Shown here: positions 57,070 through 64,000 of the stretch, piece after piece
How the letters are laid out: every line of letters begins with the position of its first letter
Position numbering within the stretch: the first letter of the stretch is position 1
From: Gammaproteobacteria bacterium
GTDB lineage: Bacteria > Pseudomonadota > Gammaproteobacteria > Pseudomonadales > Pseudohongiellaceae
Assembly (NCBI GenBank): GCA_009844085.1
Contig: VYCF01000021.1
Coordinates: 62,001-126,000, forward strand
Length of the DNA: 64,000 nt
Reading direction: 5' to 3'
The notes under the pieces: model-generated
What the model was told of the DNA's origin: nothing
The model's database searches: none
What the model saw: the letters and a program-made list of their open reading frames with translations, nothing else
Position numbers and translations under genes: made by a program

Positions 57070-57695
57070 GCCCGTTTTCTGACGGCGCCCGTCGTATCGG
57101 TCTCGCTCTCTTTGGCGGGCTGCTCTGGCATTTCCATGTAACGCGCCAGGTAAGGCATCTGGCCGAATACGAACACCACGGTGATGATGAGGTTGCCGAA
57201 CACCTTGAACTGGATCCAGGCGGCTTCGCTCAACATATAGGCCACGGCCAGGTTGACGGCGCCGAGCAGGACGAAATACACGATCCAGACATTGTTCAGC
57301 CGCAGCCAGACTTCCCTGGGCATTTCCACGGCATGGCCCAGCATGTGTTGCAGCGCGGGCTTGCTGCCGATGTAGCGCGAGCCGAGGAATATCGCGGCGA
57401 ATATCCAGTTCACCAGGGGTGCCTTCAATTTGAGAAAATTGACGTCGCGCAGGAGAAAGGTGGGGATGCAGAACACTACCACGGCGCACAAGGTGATCCA
57501 TTCGAACTTGTCGAGGCGCTTGTAGGCGATGTAAAGCGCACCGTAGACGATCACGGAAGTGACGAGCAGCACTTCGGCGGCGCTGTAGATGCCGCCGACG
57601 CTATGCTCGAAGCCGGCAATGTTCACGGGTCTTTCGTCGATCGCCCAGACGGTGAAGAAGGCCAGCAACGGGATGTAGGCCACAACTTGCTTCAT
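57066..57695 (-). CDS. YciB/IspZ-family inner membrane protein
   Basis: 209 residues with about five to six membrane helices and the family marks KQVVAYIPLLAFFTVW at the start, WITLCAVVVFCIPTFLLRDVNFLKLKAP (partly shown), and NNVWIVYFVLLGAVNLAVA. YciB (intracellular septation protein A) contributes to envelope synthesis and septation. The C-terminal tail is hydrophilic (ESETDTTGAVRKRA). Downstream it converges with the cyclophilin. Copy B of the giant hairpin lies in its upstream region. Confidence 0.85.
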   Translation of the reverse strand: MKQVVAYIPLLAFFTVWAIDERPVNIAGFEHSVGGIYSAAEVLLVTSVIVYGALYIAYKRLDKFEWITLCAVVVFCIPTFLLRDVNFLKLKAPLVNWIFAAIFLGSRYIGSKPALQHMLGHAVEMPREVWLRLNNVWIVYFVLLGAVNLAVAYMLSEAAWIQFKVFGNLIITVVFVFGQMPYLARYMEMPEQPAKESETDTTGAVRKRA

Positions 57696-57758
57696 AAGTG
57701 ATACTTCCCGCCGGTTCCAAGCAACGCAACAATGTTACTTTAGTCTGGCCCGGCGTGT

Positions 57759-57891
57759 CTTGGCTTCGATCCGTCGCCGGCGGCTGGTGGGGTGTTCAGC
57801 GGACGCCGTAAATACGTCCCTGTAGGCTTCGGGCTCGGCATCCATGCCTCGCACGCCCGCTGAACACCCCACCAGCCGCCGGCGACTCACG
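57759..57891. repeat. Giant hairpin element, copy B
   Basis: A 133 bp element with the same ends (CTTGG ... CTCACG) and core as the copy at 40186. The arms 57773-57806 and 57853-57886 pair at 32 of 34 positions. The core carries a weak hairpin TAC-GTCCC-TGTA and a perfect one, GGCATCCATGCC. The arms differ from copy A by several substitutions and length changes, each matched on the other arm. It lies between the divergent starts of the yciB-type gene and the secreted protein at 57966, so it is not a terminator for either. Confidence 0.8.
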
Positions 57892-57965
57892 CACTGTGGA
57901 CACGATCTTGTCAACATGTTGGCTTGGGTGTAGTGTTGATTGGTATCACTTGCGGAGGCGCCATT

Positions 57966-58934
57966 ATGATTGACGCGAATGCCTTGAACCGCTTTTTTCT
58001 ACCGGCTTCCCTGTTTTTCGTTCTGGCGACGCCGGCTACGCTGGCGCAGGAAGGTGGCGATTTTCCGCGGCTGGCTAATGGGCTTCCTGACTTGCAGGGT
58101 ACCTGGGACTTTCGCACGATTACGCCGTTGCAAAGGCCGCAGGGGTTTGCCGATCAGGAAGTGTTGACGGCCGAACAGGCGGCGGAGTTTGAGATCGCAA
58201 GGCAGGAGCAGCTTGACCGTGACAATTTCACCGACACCACGACCACCGGCGACTATAACCAGTTCTGGTACGACCGGGGCAGCGAGATTCTCGGCTCGAA
58301 TCGCACGTCGTTGATCACTTATCCTCCCGACGGCCGCATTCCCGAGTTGACCGAGCGGGCCCAGGAGCGGAACGCAGCCCGGCGCGAAGCGGCGACATTG
58401 AATCACGGCATCGAGGTCAGGCCTCTGTCGGAACGCTGCATCATGGGTTTCAATTCCGGCCCGCCGATGTTGCCGAGCGCATACAACAACAATGTGCAAC
58501 TGGTCCAGACCGGAGACTACTTCCTGATCCATAACGAAATGGTGCACAACGCGCGCATCGTCAAGATGAACGCGGCTGAATACCGCCAGGCGCCGCGCGA
58601 CTGGGAAGGCGATTCCATCGGCTACTGGGACGGCGATACGCTGATAGTCGAAACACGATACTTCGCACGGGCCACGTCTTTCGGCAATTCCAGCGAAAAC
58701 ATGGAGCTGACGGAAAAGTTCTGGCTGATCGACGCCGACACCCTCGGCTACGAATTCACCATCAGCGACCCGACCACATGGACCGATTCCTGGACGGCCA
58801 TGTTTCCCATGCGCAGGGCGACGGAACCGATCTATGAATACGCCTGCCACGAAGGGAACTACAGCATGGCAGCCATCATGGCCGGCTGGCGCACCCAGGA
58901 AGTCCTCGCAGAATTCAGCACCGAAGAAGACTAG
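57966..58934 (+). CDS. Secreted protein of unknown function (CHEGNYS family), copy 2
   Basis: 322 residues from the ATG at 57966, preceded by a GGAGG site, with a signal peptide ending at TLAQE. It is a paralogue of the protein at 52698. Shared blocks are LPDLQGTW, RTSLITYPPDGRIPE, LSERCIMGF, WDGDTLIVET and the C-terminal YEYACHEGNYSMAAI. The region between about 75 and 115 is Thr/Asp-rich and differs from copy 1. A conserved Cys pair may form a disulphide. Function unknown, probably periplasmic or extracellular. Confidence 0.65.
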   Translation: MIDANALNRFFLPASLFFVLATPATLAQEGGDFPRLANGLPDLQGTWDFRTITPLQRPQGFADQEVLTAEQAAEFEIARQEQLDRDNFTDTTTTGDYNQFWYDRGSEILGSNRTSLITYPPDGRIPELTERAQERNAARREAATLNHGIEVRPLSERCIMGFNSGPPMLPSAYNNNVQLVQTGDYFLIHNEMVHNARIVKMNAAEYRQAPRDWEGDSIGYWDGDTLIVETRYFARATSFGNSSENMELTEKFWLIDADTLGYEFTISDPTTWTDSWTAMFPMRRATEPIYEYACHEGNYSMAAIMAGWRTQEVLAEFSTEED

Positions 58935-59009
58935 GCTTCCGCCCAATACTCGACGTGTGTCGGGATTGGCCCCGCGCAGGGTATCCGCTCAGCAGGTTAT
59001 TGTCGGCGT

Positions 59010-59336
59010 TCAAACTCGAAGCAAGCGTCGTTCGAGCAAGGCGCGCATATCGCGGCGACCGTCGGCGATGGCCAGCACATAGACAATGTCGTCCTGCAAC
59101 CGGAAAATGATTCGGTAGGGTTTGAAGAAAATTTCGCGATACTCCCGCAACCCCAATTCCAGTAATTCCTTCGGAAATGTTCCGCGCGAAGGCTGCTCGG
59201 AAAGACTGGAGAAAGCCTCTTCAAAGCGAGTCAACACATGGTCGGCGGCGCCTTGAGAGTCATGCTTCCCGATGTATTCCCAGATGTCTCCGACATCGCC
59301 GGCAGCGGCGTCGGTCAGTTTGACCGGGTGCGGCAT
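59010..59336 (-). CDS. RelE/ParE-superfamily toxin
   Basis: 108 residues. The N-terminal VKLTDAAAGDVGDIWEYIGKH, the central helix HVLTRFEEAFSSLSEQP and the strands YREIFFKPYRIIFRLQDDIVYVLAIADGRRDM give the ParE/RelE pattern. The DGRRDM end is typical of ParE-like toxins paired with Phd/YefM-type antitoxins. It lies 12 bp after the antitoxin gene on the same strand. Target (gyrase or ribosome-bound mRNA) cannot be told. Confidence 0.8.
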   Translation of the reverse strand: MPHPVKLTDAAAGDVGDIWEYIGKHDSQGAADHVLTRFEEAFSSLSEQPSRGTFPKELLELGLREYREIFFKPYRIIFRLQDDIVYVLAIADGRRDMRALLERRLLRV

Positions 59337-59348
59337 GGGTGGAGCCGG

Positions 59349-59615
59349 TTAGCGCCGCGAGCGGAGATTCGCCAATACGTCCGCCGCGTCCTGCACTTTG
59401 CCTGCATCGATCTGTTCTTTTCCTTGCACGAGTATCTTTAACAGAGCGATGGTTTCCAGCATTCGCTCGTAACTGTCTATGTCTTGCACCACGACCTTGG
59501 CCTGACCGTTTTGAGTGATGATATAGGGCTCAGTTGATTCTCCCAGCGTGCGGACAATTTCAGCGGCGTGTGATTTCAGATAGCTGATCGGTTTGATGTT
59601 GCTCGCGAGTGTCAT
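59349..59615 (-). CDS. Phd/YefM-family antitoxin
   Basis: 88 residues with the Phd/YefM DNA-binding N-terminal domain (SYLKSHAAEIVRTLGESTEPYIIT, QNGQAKVVVQDIDSYERM) and a short C-terminal tail for toxin binding. A good GAGGTGG ribosome site precedes the ATG. The perfect palindrome at 59645-59659 lies 30 bp upstream and suits autoregulation. With the ParE-like gene it forms an intact type II module, the second in the window. Confidence 0.82.
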   Translation of the reverse strand: MTLASNIKPISYLKSHAAEIVRTLGESTEPYIITQNGQAKVVVQDIDSYERMLETIALLKILVQGKEQIDAGKVQDAADVLANLRSRR

Positions 59616-59644
59616 GTTCCCACCTCGATATCGGACTGAATTTA

Positions 59645-59659
59645 GACCGAAATTCGGTC
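59645..59659. promoter_or_regulatory. Palindromic operator candidate of the Phd/ParE module
   Basis: GACCGAAATTCGGTC is a perfect 7+1+7 palindrome 30 bp upstream of the antitoxin ATG. An adjoining GACTGAATTT (59634-59643) looks like a degenerate extra half-site. Phd/YefM antitoxins bind such palindromes to repress their own promoters. Confidence 0.5.
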
Positions 59660-59725
59660 AAACGCAATCAAAATCGTTATGCGGTTGCACGTAAGTTACG
59701 CACTTGCGCAAGTACGTGTTCGCGC

Positions 59726-59745
59726 GGGCGACGCATGCGTTGCCC
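59726..59745. repeat. 20 bp palindrome upstream of rplU
   Basis: GGGCGACGCATGCGTTGCCC is a near-perfect 20 bp palindrome centred on ACGCATGCGT. It ends 4 bp before the -35 element of the rplU promoter, close enough to affect it. Very similar GGGGCAACGCATGCGTCGCCC-type sequences are dispersed in other genomes as I recall. Whether this is a regulatory site or a dispersed repeat is open. Confidence 0.5.
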
Positions 59746-59749
59746 CTAC

Positions 59750-59778
59750 TTGTCTTGCAGGAATTGATCCCGTAAAAT
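59750..59778 (+). promoter_or_regulatory. Promoter of rplU-rpmA
   Basis: TTGTCT (59750-59755) and TAAAAT (59773-59778) have a 17 bp spacer; the -10 matches five of six positions. Transcription would start near 59785, giving a leader of about 45 nt before the rplU ATG. Confidence 0.55.
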
Positions 59779-59830
59779 TCGCGGCTTCGATTGGACGGGG
59801 CGGATCCGCTCCGGAAGCCGGGTCAGAACG

Positions 59831-60142
59831 ATGTATGCGGTAATTGAAAGCGGCGGCAAACAGCACCGGGTCAGCGAAGGTGAAGTGCTGCGGCTTGAAA
59901 AGCTCGAACTCGAAGTCGGCGCCACCGTCACCTTCGACAAGGTGCTGATGATAGGCGAGGGCGCCGAGGTGAAGGTCGGCCAGCCTTACGTCGAAGGCAG
60001 TTCCGTGGAAGCCGAAGTGCTGAACCAGGGCCGCGGCGAGAAAATCCGCATCGTCAAGTTCAATCGGCGCAAGCATCATCGCAAGCAGATGGGACATCGC
60101 CAGTGGTTCACCGAGGTGAAGATCACCGGCATCAAGGCTTGA
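59831..60142 (+). CDS. rplU: 50S ribosomal protein L21
   Basis: 103 residues, the usual length. [18 protein letters not shown] at the start and the basic [21 protein letters not shown] region near the end identify L21, which binds 23S rRNA. It is followed 9 bp later by rpmA, the universal pairing. No ysxB-type gene lies between, as expected in proteobacteria. Confidence 0.97.
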   Translation: MYAVIESGGKQHRVSEGEVLRLEKLELEVGATVTFDKVLMIGEGAEVKVGQPYVEGSSVEAEVLNQGRGEKIRIVKFNRRKHHRKQMGHRQWFTEVKITGIKA

Positions 60143-60151
60143 GGTACGGAT

Positions 60152-60412
60152 ATGGCACACAAGAAAGCAGGCGGCAGCAGCAATAACGGCCGCGATTCGA
60201 TATCCAAGCGGCTCGGAGTCAAACTCTTCGGCGGCCAGGCCGTGAAAGCCGGCAACATCATCGTGCGCCAGCGCGGCACCAGCTTCCATCCCGGTTACCA
60301 GGTCGGCTGCGGCAGAGACTATACGCTTTACGCGAAAGCGGACGGCGTCGTCGAGTTCACCGTGAAAGGCCCGAACAAGCGCAAGTACGTCAACGTGGTA
60401 AACCCTGCCTAG
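60152..60412 (+). CDS. rpmA: 50S ribosomal protein L27
   Basis: 86 residues: [20 protein letters not shown] at the start, [20 protein letters not shown] in the middle. The mature-like N terminus (Ala-His-Lys-Lys) reaches the peptidyl transferase centre; there is no N-terminal extension to be cleaved as in firmicutes. It stops 109 bp before obgE. Confidence 0.97.
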   Translation: MAHKKAGGSSNNGRDSISKRLGVKLFGGQAVKAGNIIVRQRGTSFHPGYQVGCGRDYTLYAKADGVVEFTVKGPNKRKYVNVVNPA

Positions 60413-60506
60413 TCGGCCGTAACATCTTTCCGCGGCGCGCCGCGAATTCAATTCTCAACAGATGCGGCATGCACCGGGCGAGGCATGCGCCGTTCCTGCG
60501 TCTTGA

Positions 60507-62760
<2,254 letters not shown>

Positions 62761-62766
62761 TCGGGG

Positions 62767-63030
62767 TTACTGCAAAGCCTTTATCGCAGAATTCAGGCGG
62801 CTCTTGTGCCTGGCGGCCTTGTTCTTGTGGATAATGCCCTTTTCCGCCATGCGATCGATGATCGGAACGGCGGCCTGGTAAGCCTCTGAGGCGGCCTTGT
62901 GGTCCTTGTCGTCGATCGCCGCTCTCACTTTCTTGATATAGGTGCGGACCATGGAACGAAAGGACGCGTTATGACGGCGCCGCTTCTCGTTTTGTCGGGC
63001 GCGCTTGCGCGCCTGGGGGGAATTTGCCAA
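62767..63030 (-). CDS. rpsT: 30S ribosomal protein S20, UUG start
   Basis: 87 residues: [20 protein letters not shown] then a helical basic protein ending SAIKALQ. The start codon is TTG at 63030 with an AGGAG site 7 bp upstream. E. coli rpsT also starts with UUG, which is linked to autogenous control of S20 synthesis. Divergent from murJ, the arrangement found in many gammaproteobacteria. Confidence 0.96.
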   Translation of the reverse strand: MANSPQARKRARQNEKRRRHNASFRSMVRTYIKKVRAAIDDKDHKAASEAYQAAVPIIDRMAEKGIIHKNKAARHKSRLNSAIKALQ

Positions 63031-63083
63031 GGAGGTCTCCTCCGTCTCGGCCTGTATTCGAACAGTCCTGAAAAAAGTGCGAC

Positions 63084-63112
63084 ACTATGCCGCTTTAGCC
63101 CGCTTGTGTCAA
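63084..63112 (-). promoter_or_regulatory. Promoter of rpsT
   Basis: On the minus strand TTGACA (63112-63107) is a perfect -35, and CATAGT (63089-63084) a four-of-six -10, with a 17 bp spacer. The start would fall near 63077, leaving a leader of about 45 nt. The -35 lies just upstream of the divergent murJ start. Confidence 0.6.
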
Positions 63113-63127
63113 TAATCCCGCCGACCC

Positions 63128-64000
63128 GTGAGCCAGATTGAAGCCAGCCCGGCCAGCGCCGGGGAAACGCCCGCCAGCGACGAAGGTCTGCTGAAATCCA
63201 GCGGCGTTACCGGCTCGATGACGATGGTTTCCCGGGTGCTCGGCCTGGTGCGCGATGTCGTGATCGCCCGCCTGTTCGGCGCGGGCGAAGGCGTGGACGC
63301 ATTCTTTCTCGCCAACAAGATTCCCAATTTCATGCGCCGCCTGTTTGCCGAAGGCGCTTTCAACCAGGCTTTCGTGCCGGTGCTTTCGGAATATCGCACC
63401 CGGCGCAGTCATGCCGAAGTGCAGGATCTGGTGAACTCGGTAACCGCCTCGCTGGGAGGCCTGCTTGCGATCGTGACCGTGCTGGTCGTGGTCGCCGCGC
63501 CATTGCTGGCGATGGTCGTCGCTTACGGATTCATCGACGAACCTTACAAGTTCGACACTTTCGTACAGATGTTCCGCATCACCTTTCCCTACCTGCTGCT
63601 GATCTCGATGACGGCAATGTGCGGGGCGGTGCTGAACAGTTACGGATACTTCGCCGGACCCGCGATCACCCCGGCCATGCTCAACCTGTCGCTGATCGGC
63701 TGCTCCTTCCTGCTCGCTCCTTATCTGGGCGAGCCGGCGCTGGCCCTGGCCTGGGGCGTATTGATCGCCGGCGTCGCGCAATTGCTGTTCCAGTTGCCCT
63801 TTCTCATGCATATCCGACTCCTGCCCATGCCCAGGCCGCGGCGCGGACATGAAGGCGTGAGGCGCATCAAGCGGTTGATGCTGCCCGCGCTGTTCGGCGT
63901 TTCGGTGAGCCAGATCAATCTGCTGCTCGATACCGTCATCGCCTCGCTGCTCGTCACCGGCAGCGTTTCCTGGCTGTATTATTCCGACCGCCTGATGGAA
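63128..64000 (+). CDS. murJ: Lipid II flippase MurJ (N-terminal part)
   Basis: The frame is open from a GTG at 63128 to the window end, 291 codons; the usual protein is about 510-530 residues, so the C-terminal part is missing. Opening SGVTGSMTMVSRVLGLVRD, then FGAGEGVDAFFLANKIPNF, RRLFAEGAFNQAFVPVLSEY and the SWLYYSDRLME region are typical of MurJ/MviN, with about seven membrane helices in the visible part. It moves lipid II across the inner membrane for peptidoglycan synthesis. Confidence 0.95.
   Translation, partial: MSQIEASPASAGETPASDEGLLKSSGVTGSMTMVSRVLGLVRDVVIARLFGAGEGVDAFFLANKIPNFMRRLFAEGAFNQAFVPVLSEYRTRRSHAEVQDLVNSVTASLGGLLAIVTVLVVVAAPLLAMVVAYGFIDEPYKFDTFVQMFRITFPYLLLISMTAMCGAVLNSYGYFAGPAITPAMLNLSLIGCSFLLAPYLGEPALALAWGVLIAGVAQLLFQLPFLMHIRLLPMPRPRRGHEGVRRIKRLMLPALFGVSVSQINLLLDTVIASLLVTGSVSWLYYSDRLME

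Noticed and set aside
57735-57917. 60-codon minus-strand frame
   Set aside because: Lies inside giant hairpin copy B; open only because of the repeat composition.

Overview
The window is a dense, GC-rich stretch of what reads as a gammaproteobacterial chromosome. The evidence is gene content and order. There is an rplU-rpmA-obgE-proB block facing rpsT and murJ, a large NrdA with two ATP-cones, sbcB, rnt, nth next to an RnfB-type ferredoxin, and fliA directly upstream of a full ccmABCDEFGHI set. The last order recalls the pseudomonad flagellar-chemotaxis-ccm region with its middle removed. I cannot name a genus. Nothing in the window is rRNA, tRNA, CRISPR, an insertion sequence or an integrase. 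Most of it is vertical core metabolism packed into short operons with 4-14 bp overlaps.

Layout. 0-5.7 kb: a PQQ-dehydrogenase start with its dihaem cytochrome c, two paralogous small membrane proteins, ilvD, and two secreted proteins. 5.7-13.9 kb: pyruvate kinase, ogt, an XdhC-type protein, two divergent Tat-exported PLP enzymes, an amidase and pyrB. 13.9-22.8 kb: sbcB, an acyltransferase, a DUF349 protein, a DinG helicase, a 59-residue membrane protein with a secreted cyclophilin, a Tsx-like porin and a MobA/MocA-like nucleotidyltransferase. 22.8-32.7 kb: nrdAB under a paired NrdR-box promoter, argF, a lone hydantoinase B subunit, grxD, and a parD-parE-pyrC-rnt operon. 32.9-35.2 kb: a lower-GC NERD-nuclease/SF1-helicase gene, the clearest accessory element. 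35.3-43.1 kb: a class IV aminotransferase, argG, nth with an RnfB-like ferredoxin, an S1C protease, metG and dcd. 43.1-51.5 kb: sigma-54-type promoter, fliA and ccmA-I. 51.5-59.6 kb: a LysE exporter, a lipoprotein, two paralogous secreted proteins of unknown function, moaA-moaB, a 37-residue membrane peptide gene with tandem terminators and a phased motif array, xth, a second cyclophilin, yciB and a Phd/ParE module. 59.7-64 kb: rplU-rpmA-obgE-proB, with rpsT and murJ (cut by the window end).

Together the genes cover cytochrome c maturation (the ccm products would mature the cytochrome at the left end), pyrimidine and arginine synthesis (pyrB, pyrC, argF, argG), deoxynucleotide supply (nrdAB, dcd), molybdopterin synthesis and enzyme maturation (moaA, moaB, XdhC, MocA-like) and DNA repair (ogt, sbcB, dinG, nth, xth).

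The least explained features are four. Two copies of a roughly 130 bp giant hairpin have arms that differ between copies yet stay complementary. The 37-residue peptide locus is preceded by GTAACA motifs 21-22 bp apart. A toxin-antitoxin pair is translationally coupled to pyrC and rnt. Two PLP enzymes carry Tat signals.
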